The position numbers and the translations under genes are program-made. Shown here one piece after another: positions 50,052-59,251 of a stretch of 64,000 nucleotides of DNA. Origin of the DNA: Croceibacterium_B sp963783195 (lineage in GTDB: Bacteria > Pseudomonadota > Alphaproteobacteria > Sphingomonadales > Sphingomonadaceae); NCBI GenBank assembly GCA_963783195.1, contig CAWAMV010000001.1:7418-71417 (forward strand). Direction: 5' to 3'. Position 1 is the first letter of the stretch. Every line of letters starts with the position of its first letter. The notes under the pieces were generated by a model. The model saw nothing but the letters and a program-made list of their open reading frames with translations, had not been told where the DNA came from and ran no database searches.

Positions 50052-50474
50052 TTATTCGCGCACGACCATCACGGAGCACTTTGCATGACGGACGACGCGC
50101 GAGGCATTGGCTCCCAGAAGATAGTCCTTCATTTCCGGTCGGTGCGACGACAGCACGATCAGATCGGCTTCAAAAGTCTCGCCCGCCTCGATGAGGCCTG
50201 CATAGACGGAGCCACTTCTGACAATTTCGTCGATATCTCTTCCGGCGGCGTGATCGCGAGCGACCTTCATCAGCTTGATCCGTGCATCCTCCATGATCGC
50301 GCGAACTGACGAAACCGACCATTGTGCCTGCAACATCAGCACCGTGTCGGGCACGACATAAGCAAGCGCCACCTTTGCTCCAAAACAATCTGCGAAGGCC
50401 AGAGCCGTGGCGATGGGCTTTTGCCATGAACTGGGTTCATCCAGATCGACAGCGACCAAAATCCTAGAGTACAC
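50052..50474 (-). CDS. universal stress protein (UspA family)
   Basis: 140 residues from the GTG at 50474, chosen because AAGGAGGA lies 7 bp upstream; a longer frame upstream is ignored. SRILVAVDLDEPS is the nucleotide-binding start, and the end LIVLSSHRPEMKDYLLGANASRVVRH with CSVMVVRE, read as two blocks VLSSHRPEMKDYLLGA and VRHAKCSVMVV, is the family signature loop. First gene of the stress operon. Its upstream region is native for only about 80 bp; an IS6 fragment begins at 50557, so the original promoter may be displaced. Confidence 0.9.
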   Translation of the reverse strand: MYSRILVAVDLDEPSSWQKPIATALAFADCFGAKVALAYVVPDTVLMLQAQWSVSSVRAIMEDARIKLMKVARDHAAGRDIDEIVRSGSVYAGLIEAGETFEADLIVLSSHRPEMKDYLLGANASRVVRHAKCSVMVVRE

Positions 50475-50556
50475 CGGATTCCTCCTTCTTGATTGCCGGG
50501 TTCGTTGCCAGCTGTTCCCTTCGCGGAAAGCGCCGGCCAAGCACTTCTTTTATACC

Positions 50557-50858
50557 ACAAGGCAGCAGCGCTTACCTTCATGAAGAAGGCGCTGAAGCGC
50601 CACGGCTCACCCGAGGCGATCACCACCGACGGACTGCGCTCGTACAAGGCAGCAATGAGCGAGCTCGGCTGCGAGGCAAAGCAGGAGATCGGCCGCTGGG
50701 CCAACAACAGGGTGGAGAACTCTCACCTGCCCTTCCGAAGACGAGAACGAGCGATGCTGCGCTTCAGGCAGATGAAGTCGCTACAGAAGTTCGCTTCGGT
50801 TCACGCCAACGTCCACAATCACTTCAACTCAGAACGCCACCTCGTCGATCGCCAGACC
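50557..50858 (+). mobile_element. IS6 type 1 internal fragment
   Basis: Encodes KAAALTFMKKALKRHGSPEA through HLVDRQT with the second Asp and the Glu of the transposase. Both termini are missing. It joins the stress operon upstream region on the left and an IS1111 right-end relic on the right. Confidence 0.82.
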
Positions 50859-50926
50859 GCACCCTGCCAGATCCGAACATCAACTCAATTTACCCCTTGC
50901 AGCGCAGGGGCCATCCACAGATGACA
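50859..50926 (+). repeat. IS1111 right-end relic (about 68 bp)
   Basis: GCACCCTGCCAGATCCGAAC, then CCCCTTGCAGCGCAGGGG and CCATCCACAGATGACAG. It aligns with 30593-30655 of the IS1111 element over its full length. The following 230 bp to 51156 hold no recognisable gene. Confidence 0.6.
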
Positions 50927-51156
50927 GCTCCGTGACGGACGCTCCGGCGCCTAGCTGGGGTCATTTTGGTCAAGGCTCCGGTTGGTCTCCACGAGGGTGT
51001 TTCCTCAGTGTGCTTGCCATCGCGTTTGCCACTAGTTGCGCGACCAGCCGCCTTTCCCGCGGGACAAATATGGCGACACTGCTCGTGCGTAGCCCTTCCG
51101 TTCATTTCTCGGCAAGGCGGCCGAGGACAGCCTTCGGATCGCATCGGAGGTGCAAC

Positions 51157-51300
51157 ATGGAAACTGCAATTGTAATCGCCACGATCATCCTGGGAACTCT
51201 GGGTACGACGTACCTGGCGGGCGAGGCTCTCGCGATGACCCAGCTACCGAAGGGACGTGACCGGCGGTGGAAGCGCCTCGGATGGCCTCCTCAGAATTGA
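51157..51300 (+). CDS. small membrane protein (47 aa)
   Basis: The ATG at 51157 has GGAGG 8 bp upstream. METAIVIATIILGTLGTTYL forms one hydrophobic helix, followed by a basic tail (KGRDRRWKRLGWPPQN) that would stay in the cytoplasm. A longer open frame upstream is ignored. No family recognised. Confidence 0.55.
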   Translation: METAIVIATIILGTLGTTYLAGEALAMTQLPKGRDRRWKRLGWPPQN

Positions 51301-51311
51301 CTACCGAGGCT

Positions 51312-51512
51312 TTAGCTTGACTTCAGGCTGGCGAGCGCGTCCCGACGCTCTTCCTTACGCCAGCTCTCGCGATCGGCTCGGTCTATGGCGCGGAGCAGTT
51401 CGGCGAAATGCGACTCATCGCTGATAGGTAGGACCCTCTTGAGATTCTTGCCGAACCTGTCGAGGTCGCCCTGTGTGAGCGCGGCGAAGGCCACGATCTT
51501 TTCCCGGGACAT
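51312..51512 (-). CDS. small hypothetical protein (66 aa)
   Basis: A charged helical protein MSREKIVAFAALTQGDLDRF with AAGGAA about 9 bp before the ATG. The repeated D/E/R/K pattern (ELLRAIDRADRESWRKEERR) suggests a helical bundle. Convergent with the small membrane protein. Function unknown. Confidence 0.5.
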   Translation of the reverse strand: MSREKIVAFAALTQGDLDRFGKNLKRVLPISDESHFAELLRAIDRADRESWRKEERRDALASLKSS

Positions 51513-51650
51513 AGCGGGTTCCTTTTCTCCACCCGCTCATGAGTCCCAACCGTCTAGCGTGATTAGGTTTCCCGAAAACCAAAAGAATCCGGAGGCTGCC
51601 TTCTGTTCCCGCTCCGTTCCAAATGGCGCATGGGTCGGCACCGTCTCAGT

Positions 51651-51943
51651 GGCACTGTCAGACGAACGGCAGCTGCTAGCTGCAGCTAATCCAGCGCAAG
51701 TCTCGAGCAATCCATCGGGTACTGTCAGAAGGATGGGGGGCACTGTCAGAAGGACGGGGCAGGTGCTAGCGGCGCTGGATGAGCCGCAAGTCCCGAGCCA
51801 AGCCGCCTAGCCCTTTTCGATACTTTCACTCCTCGCCCGAAGTGATCCGGCTGGTGGTGATGATGTATGTCAGGTTCCCGCTGTCGCTGCGGAACGTCGA
51901 GGACCTGCTGTCGGAGCGCGGGATCGATATTTGCCACGAGACA
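51651..51943 (+). mobile_element. three nested IS6 type 1 left ends
   Basis: Left termini start at 51651 (GGCACTGTCAG), 51718 (GGTACTGTCAG) and 51739 (GGCACTGTCAG). Only the last continues into transposase codons (from 51779, SRKSRAKPPSPF), and it stops matching at about 51943 after DICHET. No right ends. Confidence 0.82.
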
Positions 51944-52038
51944 GCGCATGCTGACTGATTTCAATCAGGCAGTTTCAGGTGGCCCGCTCTGCGACATTTC
52001 GGTGAGCGCACTTGCTCAGGCAGTAACCTTTAGGCGCT

Positions 52039-52509
52039 TCAAGAACCCCCCGGCACATTCACGCTCAGGATTTCGATCGCATCCTCGGCATTGCCGAACG
52101 GGAGCAGGTCTCCCTCCTGCCCGCCCAGCATGGCTCGACATAAAGGTGCGTTGAAGGAAATCAGGCCGTCAGACGGCGCCGCTTCGTCGTCTCCGACGAT
52201 CCGAAGGGTCCGGGCGATGCCGTTCAATGTAAAGTGAACCTCCGTGCCGAACTCTACCTTCGCGCCGGAAGGCACTGGCACCAGATCGGCCGTGACTTGC
52301 CGAGTTTGCCAGTATCGCAAGTCACGTTGAAAGCTGGCGACGTTCGCCGGGTCAGTAGAGTCGGCAATGAGGGCTTCCAGCTCGGCGACCCGTTCCTCGA
52401 TCAGCCGCAGTCCACGCGCGGTGACGAGGTTTGGACCAGCTGGGATCGGAAGCTCGAATTTCGGCTCCAGGTGCTCTTCGTCGCTGTCGCGACGGAACGC
52501 CACACTCAT
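52039..52509 (-). CDS. GreA/GreB-like transcription factor domain protein
   Basis: 156 residues from the ATG at 52509, which overlaps the HNH gene stop (ATGA). NLVTARGLRLIEERVAELEA and the following helix resemble the Gre coiled coil. KVEFGTEVHFTLNGIARTLRI and VGDDEAAPSDGLISFNAPLC resemble the C-terminal FKBP-like domain of GreA/GreB and Rnk. True GreA acts in the RNA polymerase secondary channel with two acidic tip residues. Here the tip region (EALIADSTDPANVAS) keeps an acidic residue but differs, so the role may be different. Confidence 0.75.
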   Translation of the reverse strand: MSVAFRRDSDEEHLEPKFELPIPAGPNLVTARGLRLIEERVAELEALIADSTDPANVASFQRDLRYWQTRQVTADLVPVPSGAKVEFGTEVHFTLNGIARTLRIVGDDEAAPSDGLISFNAPLCRAMLGGQEGDLLPFGNAEDAIEILSVNVPGGS

Positions 52510-52850
52510 CAGCGCTTTTTCTTCGAGATGGTCGCGGTAAAATCCGGATCTTTGTTCGCCACCCAATCCACGAACTTGCGTACGGCGGGATTGGCCAGCA
52601 GGCCCTCCACATCCATTCCGTGGCGCTGCAGTTCGGAATTGGTGAAATTGACCGTCAGCGTCTGCTGACAGATCGGATGCATCGGCACGACATCACGCCC
52701 GCCCCGGCTCTTGGGTACAGGATGATGCCAGACGATCTTCTGTCCGGTCGGACGGCCGCATAGCCAGCAGGGCGCCGCCGCTGCCGGAGTATTGTCGTCC
52801 TCGGCCTGTGCGCCTTCGAAAGAGCCATGTTTGGAATGCTTGCGGGCCAT
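52509..52850 (-). CDS. HNH endonuclease-like protein
   Basis: A 113-residue protein. CWLCGRP provides a Cys pair; IVWHHPVPKSRGGRD is the His-His part of an HNH nuclease; MHPICQQTLTVNFTN supplies the later ligand and Asn. In many relatives the third block reads CxxCH, so the second zinc ligand is less clear here. The upstream 225 bp are duplicated at 38583. It is translationally coupled to the GreA-like gene. It may be a small nuclease of a defence or mobile system; no partner is evident. Confidence 0.72.
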   Translation of the reverse strand: MARKHSKHGSFEGAQAEDDNTPAAAAPCWLCGRPTGQKIVWHHPVPKSRGGRDVVPMHPICQQTLTVNFTNSELQRHGMDVEGLLANPAVRKFVDWVANKDPDFTATISKKKR

Positions 52851-53065
52851 GTGCTTGCCTCAATGGGAGCTGCCGGAGCGCCCGTATAGAGCGCGCGGGC
52901 GACATTGCCAGATCGGTCGGCCATCGAGCTTGTGAAAGGATGCTTCCTCGAGAGACGAACTCCGGATCTCCGTGCCGCAGGTGCGCTCGAGAGCTATTGG
53001 CGCCGCGCGCATGTCCGCTTCAACGCCTTTGGACCCGAAAGCAGCCGTTCTGCAATCGGCCCAAA
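52839..53065. repeat. 227-bp repeat, copy 2 (matches 38583-38807)
   Basis: Begins within the first codons of the HNH gene and runs upstream to the IS3 orfA fragment. Differs from copy 1 by scattered substitutions and a few small indels. Confidence 0.8.
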
Positions 53066-53269
53066 CGAGGACATCCGCCCATCCCGCTTGGGTGGTTCGA
53101 ATACCGCACGCTCTATCCCGTCAATCGCCTGCCGTTTCCAGGCCGCGATCATCGTGTGATGCACGCCGTGCTTGGCTGCGAGCTCCGCCAGCGTCAGATC
53201 GCCCCGGATCGCCTCCAGCGCCACCTTGGCCTTGAAATCCGCGCTGTAGCGCTTCCTCGTCGTCTTCAT
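52994..53269 (-). pseudogene. IS3-family orfA fragment
   Basis: The first 58 codons (53096-53269) are an IS3-type OrfA helix-turn-helix: RKRYSADFKAKVALEAIRGD, then LAELAAKHGVHHTMIAAWKR. After AVFE the frame runs into unrelated sequence and the repeat. OrfB is absent. A truncated IS remnant. Confidence 0.78.
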
Positions 53270-53371
53270 TCCCGTACCAATCCATCAGGTCGGGAGTAGC
53301 TTAACACCCTGTCCGAAAAACCGCCGCCACCTCAGGTTGTCGGTCGAGTTCATCGGCTGATTCAAAGAAAG

Positions 53372-56344
53372 TCAGGCGACCAGTCTTTGCGGGCGTGAGC
53401 CCAGAAGGGGAGGCACTTCGCACGCTCCGATAGCCTTGCCAAAGTAAAATCCTTGTCCGAGGTTGCATCCCTCCGCCACAAGAAGACGTTTCTGTAGCTC
53501 GGTTTCGACGCCTTCAGCGACCACATCGATCTTGAGGCTGCGAGAAAGGTCTATGATCGCAGAAACGATAGCCTTCACCTCTGTATCATCGACAATCCTC
53601 TCGATGAACGACCGGTCGATCTTGACGACGTCGACAGGAAAGTCACGGAGATGAGAAAGTGATGAGTGACCGGTGCCGAAATCATCTAGCGCTATTCTGA
53701 CCCCTGCTTGGTTTAGCAAGCTGAGAGCACGAGCCACGTGATCGGACCCCCGCTCAAGAAAGACATGTTCGGTGACCTCGACTTCAATAAGTGAAGGGGG
53801 AATAGAAAACTCGTTCATTCTCTCGATGAACCGTTCGGCGAAATCATCGCGAAGAAACTCGGCCGGGGCAGCGTTTATGGCGATAAAACCAACCGGGAGA
53901 TCTTGATCGAGCCAGCCACGTAAATCGCGAAAAACCCGTCTCTGCATCAGATCGCCGATTTTTGCGGCGAGCTCGTAGTCTTTGAACGCTTCGAGGACGG
54001 TGTCGGGTGCCTGTAGTCCCCGCGTGTCGTGGCGCCAGCGCAAGAGCGCCTCCATCCCGGCAATCTGCCCGGTCAACAGATCGACCTTTTGCTGGTAGTG
54101 CGGTTCAACCGACTTTTCGGTAATGGCCAGGCGAGCCATTCCCAACTGAGATGCGACAAGCTGGGCACGCTCCCGCATGAAGCCCTGGAACATCTGGGTC
54201 CCACCTCTTCCGCCCTCCTTGAGCGCATACAGCGCAATATCGGCGCTTTTCATGAGTTCGTTAGCGCTTTGCGCGTCCGCGGGGAAAACCGCGCCGCCGA
54301 TACTTGCCCCTGCGGTGATGTTGCGGCCCTCAAAGCGAACGGAACGCCGCAAGCGCTCGATGATGGCATTTCCGATCCGCATCGGGTCACAGGCGCCGCT
54401 CGGCCCCTCTAGCACGATCGCGAACTCGTCCCCGCCGAGCCGGGCGACGAAGTCGCCTGCTCGGACGGATCCCTGCAGGCGTCGCGAAACAATCTTCAGC
54501 AGGTGGTCGCCGGCTGCATGCCCGAGAGTGTCATTGACGTGTTTGAAGTAGTCGAGATCGAGAAGGAGTAATGCGACGTCGCCGCCCGAACGCATCGCAC
54601 GAATCGTTGCTGCCCGCAGATGGCTTTCAAAGGCCCTGCGGTTGGGTAGTCCGGTAAGAGCGTCGTGTTCACTTGCCCACTTCAGCCGTTCGGAGGTTTC
54701 CCTTTGAAGAGTGATGTCTCGCGAGATCGACAACACCCGCGTGATCTCTCCGACTTCGTCCTCGATCGGAGTGACAACCACGTCCCACCATCTAGGCTTT
54801 CCCGAGGCGGTGGGACAGAAACCGGTGAATCGGACGATCTCGCCTAAAAGGGCTTTGTCGATCCATTTTTGCGCTGCCTCCCGACCTTCCTCTGGAACGA
54901 ACGAGGGCCAGCTTTTGCCTCGTATCGCGTCAAGACACTCGAACTCCAATGCGCGCAGCCCTGGCTCATTCATGAAGTCGAGAGTTCCGTCCGCAAGAAT
55001 GATCTTGATGCAGTCGGCACTTGAATCGAGGACGCATTCCTGGACGCTGCGGCTTTCGTGCAGGGCGCTCTGAGCAGTGACCCGGTCGTGAATGTCCGTG
55101 CACGTCCCATACCAGCGGACGATTTCTCCGCGCTCATTCCTCTCTGCTGTAGCTCGTCCAAGCACCCAGCGAAATCCGTCTGCGTGATGACGCAGGCGAT
55201 ACTCGATTTCGTACGGTTCGCCCGTTCTCAGTGAGTGACGCCATTCTTCCCAGGCTCTTTCCTGGTCATCTGGATGGAACATTCCGCTCCATTCTTCTCC
55301 ATCGGTCGACCCCTCTGGCACCCCTGTGAAAGCATACCAGGCACGGTTATAGTAATCGTGGTAACCGTCGGGGCGTGTGCACCAAACCATCTGGGGAATG
55401 TTATCGAGTGTCTTATTGAGTTGCACTTTGCGCTCGCGAAGAGCCGCTTCAGCACGCTTTCGACCATCGATGTTGCGGAAGAAGACGGTAATCCCCTCTG
55501 CGATTGGAGCCGCGTGCACCTGGTACCAGTGTTCGAGACCTGGCATGTAGGCTTCGAGCTCGCTCGGCTTCCTGTCGTGCATCACACCTTGGTAAGCCGC
55601 CCAGAAATCGGTGTTTTCCAGCTGCGGAAAAACGTCCAGAACATGTTCTCCGACTAGACATTTCCCGCCGCCAATTTCCGCCTGAGCTCGGCCGTTTAGA
55701 TAAGTGAATCGCCACTCACGATCGACACTGAACACGCAGTCTGTCGTGCTCTCAAGCACTTGGGCCAAACGCTTTGCATACTCACCCATCGTGTGCTGCG
55801 CCTCGACATTGGCCTGTCTTGCACAATGTTCGTCAGTCACATCGCTAATCATTCCCTCAAGGCATAAGGCTTCCCCGCCTGCTGCGTAGACAGCGTGGCC
55901 GCGTTCTCTGACCCATCGTACCTCGCCCGAGCGATGCAAAATCCGATACGTCGCAGAGAAGGGCTCTCTTTCAGCGATGGCGACCGCTACCTTTTCCCGG
56001 ACCGTGTCCACATCTTCCGGACACATGAGCGATTGCCAGCCACCGTCCTCAAGTTCTGTCGCGGAATAGCCGGTCAGATTGCCGACCCCTTGGCTGACAA
56101 AACCCATCTTCCACGGTGGACTCAAATCGGATCTGTAGAAGATACCTGACAGCACTTTGAGCAGCGACGTTAGCTTGCGCTGGCTTTCAATGAGGTCGTC
56201 TCCCGGTGCAGGCGGCAATATCGAAAGCCCCTCTTCATCGGCTGCTCTGCGGACCGGCCGGTGGCTCTGCAAATCAAGATCGGCTGCTCGTTCGTGATGT
56301 GACGAGCGCTTTCTCCGGGACGCAGTAACTGATTGTGAACCCAT
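53372..56344 (-). CDS. multi-PAS GGDEF-EAL cyclic-di-GMP protein
   Basis: A 990-residue soluble sensor enzyme. About four PAS domains span residues 60-555, for example VSQGVGNLTGYSATELEDGG in the first and RPDGYHDYYNRAWYAFTGVP in the third. A GGDEF domain follows (about 570-730) with intact RLGGDEFAIVLEG, then an EAL domain (about 745-985) with GMEALLRWRH and the DDFGTGHSSLSHL motif. Both catalytic signatures are intact, so it could make or degrade cyclic-di-GMP, or one domain may regulate the other. No membrane segment. A second GGDEF protein (56715) and a PilZ receptor (61078) lie nearby. Confidence 0.92.
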   Translation of the reverse strand: MGSQSVTASRRKRSSHHERAADLDLQSHRPVRRAADEEGLSILPPAPGDDLIESQRKLTSLLKVLSGIFYRSDLSPPWKMGFVSQGVGNLTGYSATELEDGGWQSLMCPEDVDTVREKVAVAIAEREPFSATYRILHRSGEVRWVRERGHAVYAAGGEALCLEGMISDVTDEHCARQANVEAQHTMGEYAKRLAQVLESTTDCVFSVDREWRFTYLNGRAQAEIGGGKCLVGEHVLDVFPQLENTDFWAAYQGVMHDRKPSELEAYMPGLEHWYQVHAAPIAEGITVFFRNIDGRKRAEAALRERKVQLNKTLDNIPQMVWCTRPDGYHDYYNRAWYAFTGVPEGSTDGEEWSGMFHPDDQERAWEEWRHSLRTGEPYEIEYRLRHHADGFRWVLGRATAERNERGEIVRWYGTCTDIHDRVTAQSALHESRSVQECVLDSSADCIKIILADGTLDFMNEPGLRALEFECLDAIRGKSWPSFVPEEGREAAQKWIDKALLGEIVRFTGFCPTASGKPRWWDVVVTPIEDEVGEITRVLSISRDITLQRETSERLKWASEHDALTGLPNRRAFESHLRAATIRAMRSGGDVALLLLDLDYFKHVNDTLGHAAGDHLLKIVSRRLQGSVRAGDFVARLGGDEFAIVLEGPSGACDPMRIGNAIIERLRRSVRFEGRNITAGASIGGAVFPADAQSANELMKSADIALYALKEGGRGGTQMFQGFMRERAQLVASQLGMARLAITEKSVEPHYQQKVDLLTGQIAGMEALLRWRHDTRGLQAPDTVLEAFKDYELAAKIGDLMQRRVFRDLRGWLDQDLPVGFIAINAAPAEFLRDDFAERFIERMNEFSIPPSLIEVEVTEHVFLERGSDHVARALSLLNQAGVRIALDDFGTGHSSLSHLRDFPVDVVKIDRSFIERIVDDTEVKAIVSAIIDLSRSLKIDVVAEGVETELQKRLLVAEGCNLGQGFYFGKAIGACEVPPLLGSRPQRLVA

Positions 56345-56714
56345 TTTGAGACCCCCGCCGCGCTGTTAGCGGTCGGATGGTAAACAAACCGGTTCGATCG
56401 GACTGCGGGGAATTCCGAACTCCTAAAGGGATCCTGCCAGAAAGCTTGGTCTGGTGGGTGGACGCCCCCTCGACGGCACTGACGTGCCGAAGTGGATGGT
56501 TGAACATAAATCGAGGAGGTCGACCGAGAGACCGAGAAAGCATCTCGCTCGCCGCTGGCGCAGTGGCAGAACCTCATGGCCGCGGCGTGCCGGTCAAAAA
56601 GAGAGCTGCGTCAGCCGGACACTAGTTGTGCTTATACAGTCAGCTAAGTCCAAAAGGCTGAGGGGCGCCGAAGCGTGAAATTTGGGCAAGGTGAGCAGTC
56701 TGACGAATCCGTGG
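56345..56714. mobile_element. intergenic with degenerate IS6 right end
   Basis: At about 56560-56625, GTGGCAGAACCTCATGGCC followed by a degraded GCGTCAGCCGGA copy of the IS6 type 1 3' region. The rest holds no supported gene. Confidence 0.55.
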
Positions 56715-57653
56715 TCAGGCGCAGACAAGATGGGTCGAGGCGCTTTCCTTGGCGTTGTAGAGCGCTCGGTCTGCTTCCGTGAACAGCTCTTGTGGATCGA
56801 AATCGCCCGAAGACGGCGCACACGCCAGACCTGCGGAGGCCCCCAACGGCAACAGCCTGCCGTCCCAGGGCACAGGGGAAAGCAGCTGAGTGACCAACAC
56901 ACTGATTTCGCCGTGTGTCGCTGCACGCGACTGGAGAGGCGGGAGCAGCACAGCGAATTCGTCCCCGCCAATTCGTGCGATCAGTTCTGCCCGGCTGAAC
57001 GCCTCGCGAAGTCGTTTCGCAAAGGCAACCAGGCAGGCGTCTCCTGCGGCATGACCCCACCAGTCGTTGACCTGTTTGAACCCATCCAGATCGAAGAGCA
57101 GCAAAGCCCCTGTTGATTTGAGCGCCGGTGCGTGTCTCGGCTGCTCCAGAAAGCGCTGAAAGGGAGCGCGGTTGGCGAGTCCGGTCAGCGGATCGCACTC
57201 GGCTTGAGCACGGAGCCTTTCCCACCGTTCATAATCGCCAGTGATATCCTGCTTCATTCCGTAGAGGGATCGGGCGCGGCCATTGAAGCTCCTGGTTGCT
57301 GCCGTAATCCGGATCCAGCGCGCGGAACCTTCTGGCTGAAAGATCCGCGCATCCAGCGAGAATTGAGAGCCTGTCTCGATCGCCTGGCGTCTCTTTCGTT
57401 CGAGCAGTTCGCGCGATTCCTCGCAGTACATTTCGACCGCACAGCGGCGGTCAGGCACCTCTTCGCTTGACCAGCCAAAGATGTCGAACACGCCCTGAGT
57501 CCAGCTTAGCTGCTCGGTTTCTAGGTCGCAGGACCAGGCGCCGAGGGAAACGAGTTGGGCGGCTTGCGACAACAGGGTGGAGGATCCTTCAGAACCGAAT
57601 TCAGGAACAGCCGCTATCCTGAACGCTTCCTTTTGAGGGAAATGCCTCGTCAA
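56715..57653 (-). CDS. PAS-GGDEF diguanylate cyclase
   Basis: A 312-residue protein with one PAS domain (about 28-140; QGVFDIFGWSSEEVPDRRCA) and a GGDEF domain (about 145-305). The signature RIGGDEFAVLLPP is intact, and LTGLANRAPFQRFLEQ and LFDLDGFKQVNDWWGHAAGD, the latter seen as LFDLDGFKQVN, mark the metal and substrate residues. No EAL domain and no membrane segment. It should synthesise cyclic-di-GMP from two GTP in response to a PAS signal. It lies 370 bp from the larger GGDEF-EAL gene on the same strand. Confidence 0.92.
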   Translation of the reverse strand: MTRHFPQKEAFRIAAVPEFGSEGSSTLLSQAAQLVSLGAWSCDLETEQLSWTQGVFDIFGWSSEEVPDRRCAVEMYCEESRELLERKRRQAIETGSQFSLDARIFQPEGSARWIRITAATRSFNGRARSLYGMKQDITGDYERWERLRAQAECDPLTGLANRAPFQRFLEQPRHAPALKSTGALLLFDLDGFKQVNDWWGHAAGDACLVAFAKRLREAFSRAELIARIGGDEFAVLLPPLQSRAATHGEISVLVTQLLSPVPWDGRLLPLGASAGLACAPSSGDFDPQELFTEADRALYNAKESASTHLVCA

Positions 57654-58095
57654 CTTCGCTCTCTGCGCTATTTTCGGAAGTGGGGCCCCGACTGAGGCAA
57701 ATCCGGTAGTAGCTTACCGAAGTAAACAGCCCGTTCACAGGTAGATAGGCATGATAACGGGAAACACGCGGACGGACTTTTTGCGCGCGCGCAGAAGGCA
57801 GCTTGGCCTGTAAGTTGTCCGAAAGCTGCCAGTCCGGGCACCCTTAGACCAACGGAGCAGGTGCCAGCTGAAGGTCGTCAAACAACTGCACAACTTCTGC
57901 AGGGCAGAAGGGTGGCACTGTCAGTCTCGCTCCTGTCGCCGGCTGACGAGAGTGGCGGAGTTCGGTCAAATTTCAGCGCTAAGGCACCTCTCAGGTGGGG
58001 CGCAACTCAGTCTCATACCGACCGGTGCAGTTGTTGTGCCAGCACCCTATCTAAGCAACTGCAACAATGGGCCTATCGTATCCCATCGGCCTTCT
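57654..58095. mobile_element. intergenic with degenerate IS6 left ends
   Basis: GGCACCCTTAGACCAACGGA (about 57838) and GGCACTGTCAGTCTC (57914) resemble IS6 type 1 left ends. No supported gene. Confidence 0.45.
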
Positions 58096-59149
58096 AGAGC
58101 GGCTTCCACCCGGTGTGAATCGTTGGGGATTCCCAAGGGGGTGATTTTCTGATTCAGAATCCGTGCTGGTGAAGGAGGCCAGCACGGATGGGTCAGCCTC
58201 TCTCGATGGATTTGCGGTCCCGGCTTCTCGCCGCGGTTGATGGAGGGATGAGCTGCCGTTCGGCGGCGGCGCGGTTTGGGGTCGCGCCATCGACGGCGAT
58301 CCGGTGGCAGGCGCAGCGCCGGGCGACCGGGAGCTTTGCGCCCAAGCCTCAGGGCGGCGACACGCGCTCGCGCCGGATCGAGGAACATCGGGAGAAGATC
58401 CTGGCGCTGTGGGAGGCGCGCAAGGACATCACGCTCGACGAGCTACGCGTCGAGCTGGCCGGTATCGGTCTGGCGGTGGCGAACTCGACCCTTCACCGCT
58501 TCTTCGCCCGTCACGGCATCACGCGCAAAAAAAGACCGGCCACGCGATCGAGCAGGACCGGCCCGACGTCCTGAGGCAGAGACGGGCCTGGTTCGACGGC
58601 CAGCTCGATCTGGCTCCCGAGCGCCTGGTCTTCATCGACGAGACGTGGACCGCGACCAACATGACCCGCAGCCACGGCCGCTGTGCCAGAGGCGAGCGCC
58701 TGCGGATGGGGTTCCCGCACGGGCACCGCAAGACGACCACGCTGGTTGCCGGCCTGCGGATGAGCGGAATGATCGCCCCCATGGTGCTCGACGGTCCGAT
58801 CAACGGCGACTGGTTCGAAGCTTACGTCGCCCAGATCCTCGTGCCCGAGCTGCGCCGCGGCGACATCGTGATCATGGACAACCTCTCGAGCCACAAGCGC
58901 ACATCTGTGCGGGAACTGATCGAGGCGGCGGGCGCGAGGCTGCTGTTCCTTCCGCCCTACAGCCCCGACTTCAACCCGATCGAGAAGGCCTTCTCCCGGC
59001 TCAAGGCGATGCTGCGAAAGGCGGGCGAGCGAACCGTCAGCGGACTGTGGGACCTGATCGGCAGGCTCGTCGATCTCTTCAAGCCCGACGAATGCGCCAA
59101 CTACTTCAGCTCCTGCGGCTACGACGCAGAATGAACGGAATCCGCTCTA
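58096..59149 (+). mobile_element. IS630-family element, copy 1
   Basis: Inverted ends TAGAGCGGCTTCC (58095) and GGAATCCGCTCTA (to 59149), with TA at both borders as expected for IS630/Tc1-like targeting. The right border lies in an IS6 type 2 end (GCGTTTGCCTGACAACACC). Transposase in two frames. Confidence 0.87.
58188..59134 (+). CDS. IS630 transposase by -1 frameshift (copy 1)
   Basis: Frame 1 (58188-58574) carries the N-terminal HTH: MSCRSAAARFGVAPSTAIRW. Frame 2, exactly -1, continues to 59134 with the DDE residues in LVFIDETWTATN, IVIMDNLSSHK and NPIEKAFSRLKAM. The frames meet at a run of seven A (58527-58533). The same organisation in copy 2 and in the family suggests programmed slippage. 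Confidence 0.86.
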
Positions 59150-59171
59150 GCGTTTGCCTGACAACACCGGT
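59150..59171 (-). mobile_element. IS6 type 2 terminus relic
   Basis: GCGTTTGCCTGACAACACC is the reverse of the IS6 type 2 terminus at 34527. IS630 copy 1 ends at its TA. Confidence 0.65.
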
Positions 59172-59251
59172 GACAACTCCCTCAAGAAGGATGGCACGGT
59201 TCGCAGGGGACGTCGTTAACTACAAATTACATCAATCTCAGAATCTGATGT

